NCBI GenBank assembly: GCA_963978545.1 | Contig: OZ021727.1 | Span: forward strand, 49,699,385 to 49,763,384 | Origin: Linyphia triangularis | Lineage: Eukaryota; Arthropoda; Arachnida; Araneae; Linyphiidae | DNA: 64,000 nucleotides | Direction: 5' to 3' | In this document: piece by piece, positions 22,781-34,320 of the stretch | Layout of the letters: every line of letters starts with the position of its first letter | How positions within the stretch are numbered: the first letter of the stretch is position 1 | The notes under the pieces: generated by a model | Seen by the model: the letters and a program-made list of their open reading frames with translations, nothing else | The model's database searches: none | What the model was told of the DNA's origin: nothing | Made by a program: the position numbers and the translations under genes

Positions 22781-24833
22781 AGGTAGAAGGAAAGAAATTG
22801 GAATTAATCCTGAAGAAGTTAACGCCATCCAAACCAGAGCTCAGCGAAGGTTGAAGGAAATCGCCAACAGAGAGAAAGAAGCTGAAGCTGATCTAGGGAA
22901 AGGAGAAGACGTCGAAGCAGATGAAGTTTCTACACCGGAAAGTTCAGTGCTAAATTTTAGTAAGGATAACGAGATCATGTTAAACCCAGTTCAAGATCAA
23001 CAGGAACCTGCACTTTCACTCCTGGAAGTGAAACCTTCTGATTTTTCTATGGCTCAAAGAGAAAGCCCAGAGTTGCAGCCATTTTGGGAAGAAGCTTCTA
23101 AAACAAATAAAGAAGGATCGTCAAGTGATATACTCATCAGTAAGAATAATCTTTTGATAGAAAGGAGGACTGATAAAACAGGAAATGAGAGGTTTTTGCT
23201 GCTTGTTCCAGAAAAATTTAAAGAACGTTTAAAGGCTCTATGCCATGAGGGTACATCAGGTCATTTAGGAGTTACAAAGACCAAAGATATTCTTTCCAGA
23301 TTTTTTTTTTGGCCTAACTGTTATAAAGAAATTGAAGACTACGTTCGCAGCTGTGATAAGTGCCAGCGTGTGGGGAAGCCAAATGACAGAAAGAAGGCTC
23401 CTATGAAATTAGTTCCAGTTATACAAGAAGTTTTCTCCAAAATTAATGTTGATGCGGTTGGACCCCTTCCAGTATCCACCGGTGGAAAACGTTACCTAAT
23501 CACTGCTATGTGCCTATCATCAAAGTACCCTGATGCCATTCCTGTGGCCGATATCACTTCTACATCAGTAATTGATTCTTTAATGCAAATTTTCAGTAGA
23601 ATGGGTTTTCCTAAACAACTTCAATGTGATCAAGGGACTTCATTTATGAGTGAACTTACCACAACCTTTCTAGAAAACACTGGGATTAAAGTAGTACACA
23701 GTTCAGTGTATCACCCACAGAGCAATCCTGTCGAAAGATTCCATAGAACAATCAAACGAATTCTGAGAGTTTTGTGCCTTGAAGCCGAAGTAGATTGGGA
23801 ACAGGTGATCTATCCTGCACTCTTTGCTCTTCGAACTGTAACAAATGCAGCTACAGGAATTACTCCTGCTGAACTCGTTCATGGAAAAAACTTACGAACA
23901 CTGTTAACCTTACTGTTCGAACACTGGATGGATCCTGACGAGGAAGAGAGCCCTGTGACTGAATATGTATTTTCTTTAATCAACAGATTGAAGCAATGTC
24001 AAGAAGTAGAAGTAGAAAACATGGAAGCTGTACAGCTCAAGAACAAGACATGGTATGATAAAAGAGCAATCAAAAGGGAATTTCAAGAAGGGGATTTGGT
24101 TCTCGTAGTGTCCACTTCCAAGGCAAACAAGATCGCTCCTCATTGGCCTGGTCCAGGAACTATTTCAGGAAAAATTTCTGAAACAAACTACCTTGTAGAA
24201 TTACCTGGAAAGAAAGATAAAACTCAAATTCATCACGTAAACCCCTCGGAGATTAAAATCGAAGCCTTTACGAATTTCCCTGTGCCTAAAATGAAAACAG
24301 CCGTCAGAGCCTTTCTGGGACTTGCTGGTTACTATAGCCGCAATATTCCTATGTTTTCAGTTATAGCTGCACCTTTGACTGATGCACTTAAGGGAAAAGT
24401 AAGAAAACGGGAGATCATCTGGACTCCTGAATGTTACAAAGCGCTAAAAAAATTGAATTATTATTATTTGGATGGACAGAAATTTGTGGTGCAAACTGAT
24501 CATAACCCATTAACATGGTTACGAACAAATGCTAGTTCAAGTTCACGTTTAATGCGTTGGGCCTTAGCACTTCAACCATTTAATTTTAATGTCTTTCACC
24601 GAGCAGGCAAGCTAAACAAAAATGCTAATCCGAGTAGTTTTAAATTAAACGTATTCCTTTTATTAGTATTTTTTTGTACATTTGGTTTATTGATCATGTT
24701 TATATTTTTACATATTCTTTATGCTATTATGTTTATGTTCTTTTGTTATAAATATTTTACAAACTTTTCTCCTTTTTCTCTTAAAGAAAAGTTTTCTGTG
24801 AGGGGAGGAATTAATAGCTGTAACGTATTGTAA
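22647..24833 (+). CDS. pol: Pol remnant: protease tail, integrase, RT tail, RNase H
   Basis: A 728-codon open frame; the ATG at 22647 lies inside protease and is probably not a natural start. Residues 1-46 are the protease end and 47-185 a low-complexity linker. The integrase zinc-binding module uses H200, H206, C236 and C239. The core has D269, D328 and E363, with 34 residues between the last two. A GPG-containing C-terminal integrase region follows (about 473-531). Residues 542-602 match the RT thumb/connection region (VRAFLGLAGYYSR, PLTDALKGK). Residues 603-665 match the end of RNase H (QTDHNPLTWL, RLMRWALALQPF, HRAGK). The RT palm with its YxDD box and the first half of RNase H are absent, both joins being in frame. 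The last 60 residues are hydrophobic read-through of T-rich 3' DNA. Integrase looks intact; the RT cannot be active. Confidence 0.88.
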   Translation: MSCLPIAEVEIECELGNILTKSAVIQNPLDQGRYLLGNRTAALLEGRRKEIGINPEEVNAIQTRAQRRLKEIANREKEAEADLGKGEDVEADEVSTPESSVLNFSKDNEIMLNPVQDQQEPALSLLEVKPSDFSMAQRESPELQPFWEEASKTNKEGSSSDILISKNNLLIERRTDKTGNERFLLLVPEKFKERLKALCHEGTSGHLGVTKTKDILSRFFFWPNCYKEIEDYVRSCDKCQRVGKPNDRKKAPMKLVPVIQEVFSKINVDAVGPLPVSTGGKRYLITAMCLSSKYPDAIPVADITSTSVIDSLMQIFSRMGFPKQLQCDQGTSFMSELTTTFLENTGIKVVHSSVYHPQSNPVERFHRTIKRILRVLCLEAEVDWEQVIYPALFALRTVTNAATGITPAELVHGKNLRTLLTLLFEHWMDPDEEESPVTEYVFSLINRLKQCQEVEVENMEAVQLKNKTWYDKRAIKREFQEGDLVLVVSTSKANKIAPHWPGPGTISGKISETNYLVELPGKKDKTQIHHVNPSEIKIEAFTNFPVPKMKTAVRAFLGLAGYYSRNIPMFSVIAAPLTDALKGKVRKREIIWTPECYKALKKLNYYYLDGQKFVVQTDHNPLTWLRTNASSSSRLMRWALALQPFNFNVFHRAGKLNKNANPSSFKLNVFLLLVFFCTFGLLIMFIFLHILYAIMFMFFCYKYFTNFSPFSLKEKFSVRGGINSCNVL
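24800..24810 (+). other. Polypurine tract
   Basis: GAGGGGAGGAA just upstream of the 3' LTR is the expected plus-strand primer site. Eight bases (TTAATAGC) separate it from the TGTAAC of the LTR, whereas the tract usually abuts the LTR. The real LTR border or a small insertion could explain this. Confidence 0.7.
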
Positions 24834-25058
24834 CTGTTAATTGCTGTTGTAAAATATAGAGGGCGCCACAAAACAGTTATTTGAAGATTGTATTTTTTAT
24901 GTTGTTTTTTGATTAGTCTCCTTTGAGAGACGAGAGAGGACAGACGTTTATTCCAAGATGTAACACGATAACGAATGCCGGCGCCATTTTGAAGTTCTTA
25001 AAATAAATGTGTGTTGTTTTCGTTCAAAATGAAATTTTTACTCGACCACGATACCACA
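24819..25058 (+). repeat. 3' LTR (240 bp)
   Basis: Direct repeat of 19280-19519 with three substitutions and no gaps. A polyadenylation-type AATAAA lies at 25002-25007. It is followed by host DNA beginning GTGTCTGTG. Confidence 0.95.
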
Positions 25059-28000
25059 GTGTCTGTGTTCCAAATTAACTTAGTTTTAAACATTTTTGAA
25101 TACATATTTTTAAAAAATATTTCTACCTGTAATACATTATTCCAGAAAAAAAATGGAAACGCTCATAGGAATACACCACGCAGTACCATTTACGCTACGA
25201 TTTGACCCTTTTAAAGATTTTTATAAAGCAATTTCTTACCTAAGTCCACGGATTATCTAAATTTTAATGAATCCAACACAAAGCAGATACCAAAAATATT
25301 AAGATCTAAAATTAAATAAAAAACTATATTTTAGAAATCACTGTCACTTCTTAAGAACTGCTTGCACCCAATTTTTATACAATGATACAACCATTATGAA
25401 CGTTACAAAGAACTTGGGTTTGAATACAGGTAGAAGTCTATACAGCATATAAGTCTTTGCAGAAATACGGATAATGATAATGCGCATATTTGTAAGCTAT
25501 TTCTTTTATCTATGTGAGACTGCTAATTAAATTTGAAACATAATTACTGTAAAAAGCTGAAACACAATAGCTGCACAGTTAAAAAATATTGTGCCAATTA
25601 AAATCTAGTAGATTTGAAATTTTTAGAAAAAAAATATTGCTTAGGTTGTAAAATTTCTCTAAGGAGAAAATGTCTCTTGAAAACGAAATTTGTAGCTGAA
25701 GATCCCAGTCTCGTGATGATTACAGTGACATGATATAAATTATTAGAAGTGAATTAACAACAAGAAATGTACTCACAGAAATTAGTGAAATACCAGAAAC
25801 TCAATAACACTACTCACAAGATAACATAGTGAAGCCAAAGAAAGCGTGGCAAATAAAATCCACACTAGCTTACCATATTGGCGATATTTGTATCTCTGAC
25901 AGTGGTTGTATAAATATCCCTTTATCTTTTCTCAATGCATGGAAAATTAATGCCAATCCTATTTAAGTTTAATTTATGTAAGCTTTCAATCGAGTTATTA
26001 CTAATACTCCTGCCAAATTTTTCGTTTGATTACTATGTAAACTTCCCGAACTTGTTAAATATGAAAAATTATATCTCACGCATGTCAGTTGCATATAAAT
26101 CTAAGCTCAACTAGTTCCAGAGTAAAATTCCATTTATTACGATTAATAGTTTGGGCAACATAAAAGGACGTTTTATTTTAAAAACCTCACATATATGTAG
26201 GTCTTAACTGATAAGGTAAAAATCCGACAGCCGTATAAGCTTAAAAATACTTTTATCAGGGGTGTATATCTTTATCTTTGTATAAACTTATCACTAAAGT
26301 GCAATATACAAGTTTTAAAAAAAATATCCAACTAGTACGTACTGGTTCAAAATACAGCGAAGTTGTCAAAATATTTCAACAGTATATCGTATCATTATAT
26401 TTATATTAAAAACGAATGTAATATTTTCATAAAATCGGAGATTTATAATACTGTTCAATAAACCACAAAAAACATGATTTGTCAAAATGACATAATTGCA
26501 TATGTTTATGCAGTCACAAAATTATAACATGCATTTATAACTTAACGTCCGACTGAAAGTATTATTCCATTAATTTTTTTCAAACTTTTTATTATACTTG
26601 TCCAAAACTCACTTTAAAAATTTATTTATTCATGCATTCATACACATCATCAAAAATCAAATACTAATTAGTCCATGAAATTTCTCACAACATAAGCAAT
26701 TATTTGAAACTGCAGTTTATATAACACACCTAAAACTCTTCTCAGATAAATAACCCTGAATTCATTACATTCTCTCTTTATTACTATATGGAAATGACAA
26801 TAAAGTGTCCAAGCTGGGGATAGATAATGCACAACACTATATTATCCTCAGTAGTTTCATTATAATGCAGCCACATCGCGGACGCAATTTTCATCAACAC
26901 CCGGTTACCGTTAATCCATAGCTATAGGATCGAAGAGAAAACAAAAGAAGATGATGATAATAGTAATAATAAAAAATATCCCTCCGAAGTTGAGGCCGAA
27001 ATTATGCGCTAGATACGCTTAATTTACATAATGAGTGCATTTTCCCCTTCGCAAAGAAAAACAATCTTCTTTGCCATAATAGCCCCCAGGAACCTCGCAG
27101 TTTTCGCTATTTTAATGACAGTTAAGCTTTTATCGACATTATAAAATAGAATGAAAGCGTCGCCTTAATCATGCATTTAGGTGGATGTGGCTGAGGCGAG
27201 ATTATTACTATGTAAACAATGGATTTGGATGGAGACGGTTTCGAGTCTTCGAACTCGCGCTAAGAACTGGGATGGTGGTTGTGAAAACGGAAATAAAAAT
27301 GCTTCATTGCAGTAGGAATGGATGTTGTTATCGGTTTCAGTACAGAGCCGCGTGGTGGCGCTTTATGACTTAACTTCGGAAAATGACGACTTCATTTAGG
27401 CAGCTGATATTTTAGAAGTAACTTTTGGGTTTGTAATATTAAAACTATCAAAAAGATTTTTTGTGGATTTAATAAACATAAACTTTACAGATACAGGGGA
27501 CATTCGAAAACTGATGCCCGTGACATATTACTTCAGAGAGTAAAAAATAAGGATATTTTTCTATTACAATAGATATTTCAAATTTTGTTGTACAAATTAT
27601 ACATACTTTATACTAATTCTTATTCAAACGGGTGACAATTTTGGATCATCTTAGTTGATAGGTTTGCCAACACAATATGTATTACTTTGATATTTGCTCT
27701 TTGTACCACTTAGTAAATAATTTTTTTTTTTAAGGTAAACAAAAAACAAGTGATTAATTTTGTAATACAAGTTTACCACGACATTTTAAATCCAAATTAT
27801 CAGTTTATGTTTATATATATATATAATTATCTTGCGTGCCGCCCAAATTCGGCTGTATTTCTGTAAGCAGAACGGCAACGACTTCAAACATCCAATCATA
27901 AATCTTCTAAATGGACTCTATGCATGAATTTCCAAATTCAGTAATCCAGCCAATCCTAATATATCTTTTGAAATTTGACTAATACATCTAGCATTTGCAG

Positions 28001-28137
28001 AATAACAATATCAACAACTTGAATTCACTATATTTTGTTTTTCTCATTATTCAGATACGAATTATTGCCTTTTAAAACGTATTGATTTAATATTTACGAT
28101 GATGCAAGAATAAAAATAGATGCAGGATATGTCGGTC
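25059..28137. other. AT-rich non-coding stretch with one island
   Basis: No gene seen. A less AT-rich island at about 26840-27400 contains a 62-codon frame (27185-27373) without recognisable features. The rest is A/T-rich. Confidence 0.5.
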
Positions 28138-28177
28138 TTTTTTTTTTTTTTTTTTTTTTTTTTTCCTTCTTCTTCTT

Positions 28178-28239
<62 letters not shown>
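28138..28239. repeat. Long poly-T / pyrimidine tract
   Basis: About 27 T (28138-28164), a short CTT-rich bridge, then 61 uninterrupted T (28179-28239). It is the longest homopolymer in the window. The poly-Lys and poly-Phe open frames across it are artefacts. On the minus strand it would be a poly-A tail, which may mark the end of a retroposed sequence. Confidence 0.9.
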
Positions 28240-28240
<1 letters not shown>

Positions 28241-28241
28241 G

Positions 28242-29168
28242 ATAGAATTCCAGATGTACCAGACTTTTCGGATAAATTATCTGCTGGAGTATGTTCCGGA
28301 GGTAAGTAGAATGTACTTTACGGTCCCACTTTTTTATGCAATTTTGCTTCCAAGTTGAATCGAAATCAAACAAAAAAGGTTTGCAAAAATGGATTCCAAG
28401 TTGGAATGGAACCACATTGGTTCCAGGTTATCCAGAATCACCAAACAAAAAGTAGGGATCGTATAAAGCCCATTCTAACCATTCCGGATGCTGTGGATAA
28501 TAGAATTTCGACTACAAAACTTTCTTTCTTATACAGTTTAAGCAAGCCCGATTTGTTTAGGTTTGGCAAATAACCATAACATATTTTATGTGAACGTTTT
28601 CCGGATATATGCCTATAAAACTGATCCCGGAATATCCATTAAGAATATTAAAGTTTCTAACCTGAAAATTCACCGTAGATGGAATAAGAATTTCAGCATT
28701 CCGGATAATCTAGAATTTAACTTTTTATAATAATATATGCATTTAGTTTTTAATTCACCATACGTTGCCTTTTGGCAACTTTAAAAAAAAGTCGCCAAAT
28801 TCAAAATGAAATCAAAAGATAGTGTCGCTCATTTCAAAATGGAGTCAAAAATCCAAACGGTCACTAGGGTTGTCGGAATACCAAGTCATAGGGTTACATT
28901 TAGCGCAAAATCGCCAACTTGCAAAAAGTCGCCAATAGTCACCTATATTCATTTCTAATCAGTGAAAATTCAGCTGTTACGTATTGAAAACCATAAAAAT
29001 AAAAATAAAACCTCCCACTCAACTTCGAAATCTCAAATGAAATAAATAAATAAATAAATAAATAAATAAAAACTTTTGGAGAAATAGCGCTTATTTTCTA
29101 GCGAAACTTGATTTGTAAAAATTCCGGTTGTTTCAATGCCGGATTATTGGCCTTTTACTGTTTTATTT
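28242..29168. mobile_element. Possible pogo-like DNA transposon remnant
   Basis: The block is studded with CCGGAT/CCGGAA phrases (near 28297, 28485, 28597, 28632, 28701, 29122, 29142), otherwise rare in this window. It ends at CCGGATTATTGGCCTTTTACTG. Read on the minus strand that end is CAGTAAAAGGCC followed by AATAATCCGGC, the style of pogo/Tigger termini. A matching left end is not visible, no transposase remains, and the expected TA is not seen at the right end. The classification is tentative. Confidence 0.3.
29037..29070. repeat. (AAAT)n microsatellite
   Basis: About eight AAAT copies. Confidence 0.9.
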
Positions 29169-29320
29169 TATTTTCTAAGTATCTTAAAAAAGATAATACA
29201 AACTTATGATAGCTTATATTGCTTCGTTAAGAAATTTCGATGTGCAACATTAATTATTTTGGCCCTTCATACGAAACCAGTCAGTAAATTTTAATTTTTC
29301 AATGAAGTAATTTCAACGAA

Positions 29321-29390
29321 CCAAGGGGATTGCATAGCAATCCAGGGGGTTTGCGAGCGTTAGCGAACAGGGGAGGAGCCCCCTAGAGAG
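29321..29390. repeat. GC-rich double-hairpin island
   Basis: Two perfect inverted repeats sit side by side in A/T-rich DNA. The first is GGATTGC, a 3-base loop, GCAATCC (29327-29343). The second is AGGGGG (29344-29349) pairing with CCCCCT (29379-29384), enclosing TTGCGAGCGTTAGCG. The composition is unlike anything nearby. It may be a transposon terminus or other foreign insertion; I cannot name a family. Confidence 0.55.
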
Positions 29391-32186
29391 AGTGAATAGA
29401 ATGAAACCTGTATTTCTCTCTACTGCCTTCATTCCATTTGACAAATTAACAATATACTGAGAGAAAAAACTTTGAAAAATAATTTTTTGCTGTGTTTTAG
29501 ATTACAGTTTAACATTCAAAATATTTTTAAGCATTAACTTTGAAACAGAATTTGGCATGTAGTAATATATCGCATTTCAAAGCTATAACACATTTCCATA
29601 ACATATATCATTTTGATAAAAACTGCTTTCTAGAAATGTACAGTCGACTGCAAAATATTTGTTAGCTTGAGAATTAAATGTTTTTTCATTGAAAGTCAAA
29701 AACTATTCAGATTTTCAACCGATAGAGTTATTTCTCATATTAAAAATATTGATGATGGGATGGTTGGACAAATCACTTAGCCGGTCAACTGCTTATAATT
29801 ATAATTCGGGGTTCATCGAAAATGTATTAGCTTAATACAAATGGTAGAACTGTTAAAAATCGGGCTTTAGTTTGTGTAACTATATCTAGGCATTCTAATA
29901 CCTACAAAAGAAGTGCAAGGCTAAAAACGATGTGTTTTTTTTGCTAAATTGACGCAAGTTTTTGACATTCTATTTATTGTAAAACCCGGAGAAAATACTC
30001 TAACATAGAAGATACAGAACGCAACTGTTCTATTTCACTAAGACATTATTAAGTTATTAAACCCAGTAGGAGCAATAAATTCTCATAGATATCTCATACT
30101 TGTAAGTTTCATAATAAGAAATTTCCTTCATAGTAAGTGCGCAGTATGGTACAGGTATTGCCTTTGCGCCAATAAAACCCATTCATAGTAAGTACTAAAT
30201 TTATTTAAATTTTATTTAATTTATCAATTTTTAATAATTTTTTAAACAGTTTAAACTTTTTTTAATGACAATCTGGAGTATTACAACAACAGAAATTGAA
30301 ATAATTTCTGTATTAAATATTTTACTTTTCAATTACGCACGTGACATGTCTATTCTTAAAATTATATAATTTAAGTTTATATTTTTTAAGAAATTGCATA
30401 GAAATTTGTAATTATGTTTTAAAAGAAAATCTGAAGCCTTATAAAGATTGAAAGGGAAATGAATATTTTTTAATGAAAATTACATGTTTTGATGTGACAC
30501 CACTGGACATATATATTTCCTAAAATTCCAATTAAATTTAATTTTATATTTTTATCAGAAGTTACAAAGAAATATGTGATTATGTTTTAAATAAAATAAA
30601 ATATATAGTTTCATAAAACTTGAAATTCAAAAAATATTTGTTTTTTAAAATGGACATCATTTGCAATGATGCACGAGATATGTTCAAAAACTTAAACTAG
30701 GGGTTTGAACTTTAAGCTTAGTTAAAAACTTTCCCTATATTGAGTACAATGTTATTAGATTTTCAAAATCGGACTAATTTTAAAGATTACATTTTTTTTA
30801 AATATTTTTCATGAATTCGTTAGTTTAGAAAACACCTATTTGTTATAATCTGTTTAATATAATTTTGAATCAATGAATTAGCCAACATTAAATATTAACA
30901 ATTTAAATAAAATTGTACCTCAAATTTATATATAGCTATTTATGATACTTTGATTAGATACAAATAATTAACTTTAACCTTTTAAAAATATCAATTTAAT
31001 AATATCTATTCATTCGATGGCTTAAAAACTTGTTCACTTAAATTTAAAATATGGCGAATACTTAAATTGCAGTGTGACTTTATATCTTTAATTGTTTTAT
31101 AGTGGTTATTAAATTGCCTAATGCTTGTTGAAGATTTTTTTCAATATCTCCAAGTCATGTGACTTAACATGAGTCAGGACTCGAGAAAAGTGCAGCAGTG
31201 ATCAGAAAATTTACCTTCAAATGTCCTTAAAGAAATAGTAGTGCAATGTGTTGAAATAAATTTTTTGAAAATTCTGGTAGTTCATGAATAGACAAGCTTG
31301 ATTCTGTAAGAAATCGCTTTGCAGAAGTTTCTTTAGCTTTCTTGATGGTGAGCCCAAAAACCACAAAAAAGTAAAATTTCTCAAAGCAAAAGTCTTTGTA
31401 AAAATATATTTATTCATGGAACTTTTTCTTCAATCTATTATACCTTCCCCCCCCCCCCCTCCACAGCGAGTTAATTTTTTTCAATTTAAAGTATAATTAT
31501 GTCGTTTTATTATTATTTTACTTTAATATCAATGCATTACTTTTATTTTTTTAGGTGTTGCGGTTTCAGTTTTCATAAAATTGCACTTAAAATGTTCTTG
31601 CTAACAGTATTGTCGCCAGTTTATAAAAATATAGTTGTAATTGAATAGAATTTATAACAAACATAACATAAACGTTACGGTTATTATATTTATAATTTTA
31701 TCTTAATAAAATCATGGTAATAGTCAAACGTTTAAACTATAATACTTGCAACAGTCTACCAACTTTTTTTAACTTTGAAATTAAGAAGTCAATATATTTG
31801 GAAATTAGGGAATATCAAGAAAATATTGGTTAGCATGTTTCCTATTACATCTATTATTACTAATATTTTAGTAAAAAAAAAGTTTCAGCTTAGTATGGAG
31901 ATGAAAGTAGATTAGCCAAGTATTTTGATCAATTGCGCCACTAACTGTGTAACTTTGCTCATTTCTGAAATAAGTATTTAGCACTCACGAATAAAAAAAA
32001 AGTAACCAGAGTACTTAGTTGTGATGTTTACAATTTACAGAAATGAGATAGATCCCAGTTGATATTTGAGTAATTAACTAAATCAAATCTTTATGATAAT
32101 ATAGATAGATGCGAATTTTAGTGCAAATATATTTCTATTTGTTGAACAAAGCTAAAAATCATGTAAGTAATCTTTACTGTTATTTA
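29391..32186. other. AT-rich non-coding stretch
   Basis: No gene seen. A run of 13 C at 31447-31459 is the only striking feature. The phrase CATAGTAAGT recurs at about 30130 and 30186. Confidence 0.5.
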
Positions 32187-32189
32187 ATT

Positions 32190-32596
<407 letters not shown>

Positions 32597-34320
32597 GATG
32601 TAATAAAATTGCCTAGAGCTATGTTTTTGTTTGAATCTACAATAGGATAATTTAATTTCGCAGAGAAATGTTAATTCGTACACTAATTAGTTTATTTTTC
32701 CTTTTCTTTCGATGAAAGAAAATTCTAAATTTTGCTTGTTAAAATAGAAATCAAACAGTGAACAATACGATGGCAACTAGGTTGGACATAATTCTACCAA
32801 TCCTTTTATCAAAAAAAGATTTTGAGAGTTAACGAAATATAAAAGAATGAATCAAAATTAGAAAAATTTCGAGTCGCAGAACTTTGTGAAAACAAAGATT
32901 ATCAATGTTTAAAAATAGTTTTTTTAAGTGGGATTTGGGTCGATTCGTCTTGAATCAAGACAATAAATTTCCAGACAAAAAAAAATGCTCTATGATTTAA
33001 AGCATACTATATTTTCTTTTAAATACTAAGAATACATGGACGTAGTTTTTCGTCCTTATTCATATTTCTAGAACGTGCAGTGATAAGAAATAACGTAGAA
33101 ACGTAGAATTCCGTTTCTCACGTGTTGAACATTAATTTTCAACAACAGTTTTATTACGAAGAAAGTACGTGGCAGCGAGAATTCTTCGAGATGGTTCTTT
33201 TCGGAAAGTGGTATTATCTAAATGTGCAGTTATGTTTTACTTTATCGTTCTGGAAATATGTTTATGGCTCTTTTTGGTATGTGGGGAAAATAGAGCCTGC
33301 TTTTGTTTAAGTACCCCCTCCTATAACTTTTGTTTTTATAAACGCGTTTATAAAGATTTCATTCTACATTGTTGTTATTATGCACTCGGGAAATTATTCT
33401 TGTCGTGCGTTAAAGTCAGTATTTTATTGCGTTCGATTTAATACATAAAGAAAGAGGCGTATTTGAAGAATAAAGAAAATGCATTTGTAGTAATGAGCAA
33501 TGATATTAAGAATAAACATAATTATTTAGTGTTTACATTATTTTCTAACATCAAAAAGTAATTCACTTAATTATGAAGACAAATATAAATCGAGATATAA
33601 AATATAAAAAAAACTTTCGACATTTTAAAATTCTAGCATAAAACAAAAAAGTTAGTCACGACATTTTTGAACACGTTATTCTCTTAAACCTATAAATTTC
33701 TTAATAATTAAATTTTAGAAAATAAATTTACTAAATATGCGCCCAATTAAATTATATCCATTACCTATCTAATTTCAGTTTATAACTGAAATATTCATAT
33801 ATTTGTAAAAATAATTACAAAATATAATTACAAGAGCTCCTAACACAAATTATTGATGCTCATTATTCTAAAAAACTTGAATTTAAACAAAATTTTGAGT
33901 AATCAGGTTTCATAAATATATTTTCTTTAAAATTTATTAAAAATTAAGTTTTAAAATAGATTTTGCTTTTAAAATATCATTGTGGATTTAAAAAGTTGTA
34001 TATTTTGTATCATAATAATTTTCTAGATGTTGTCCTTAAATAACAGTTTTCTAATCTTTCATGTATTTTACACTAATAAATATAATCTAAAACTATAATC
34101 AATAAAAATCAGCTGCAAAGTGGAGTTTAGATTTCATACTCTTTCATTCTTTTAATATCTACAGAAAGTAGATGTTTTCCCTAAAAAATTCTACTTTTCT
34201 TAAAAAAAAAAAAAAAAAATGTATAACAGTATTTGAAGGCATAAGTCCATAGAATTGAAAATGTTTTTCATTCTAAATATAGGTATAGAGATCAAGCAGT
34301 TTAAAATGACAAGAAAAGAT
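32597..34320. other. AT-rich non-coding stretch
   Basis: No credible gene. Two overlapping short frames (33122-33310, 33169-33441) have no recognisable features. A run of 17 A lies near 34203. Confidence 0.45.

Larger units (their letters stand above)
19280..25058 (+). mobile_element. Gmr1-like Ty3/gypsy-class LTR retrotransposon, defective
   Basis: A 5779-bp unit bounded by 240-bp direct repeats (19280-19519 and 24819-25058), each starting TGTAAC and ending CCACA. Internal order is long leader, gag, protease, integrase, RT tail and RNase H, then a purine tract and the 3' LTR. Integrase before RT is the reverse of ordinary gypsy elements and matches the Gmr1-like group. The SCAN-like capsid end supports the same placement. 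The copy is non-autonomous: gag has a frameshift and three in-frame stops, protease has a frameshift, and the RT core and N-terminal RNase H are deleted. Flanks GCGT and GTGT are an imperfect candidate 4-bp target duplication. I found no obvious tRNA primer-binding site directly after the 5' LTR. Confidence 0.93.

Noticed and set aside
27219..27275. Possible tRNA-like sequence around TTCGAGTCTTCGAACTC
   Set aside because: I could not fold an acceptor stem and D-arm around it; only a short hairpin is present.
28062..28415. Poly-Lys and poly-Phe frames
   Set aside because: They arise from the long poly-T tract.
29321..29390. Hairpin as a rho-independent terminator
   Set aside because: The context is eukaryotic, there is no upstream gene, and no T-run follows the stem.
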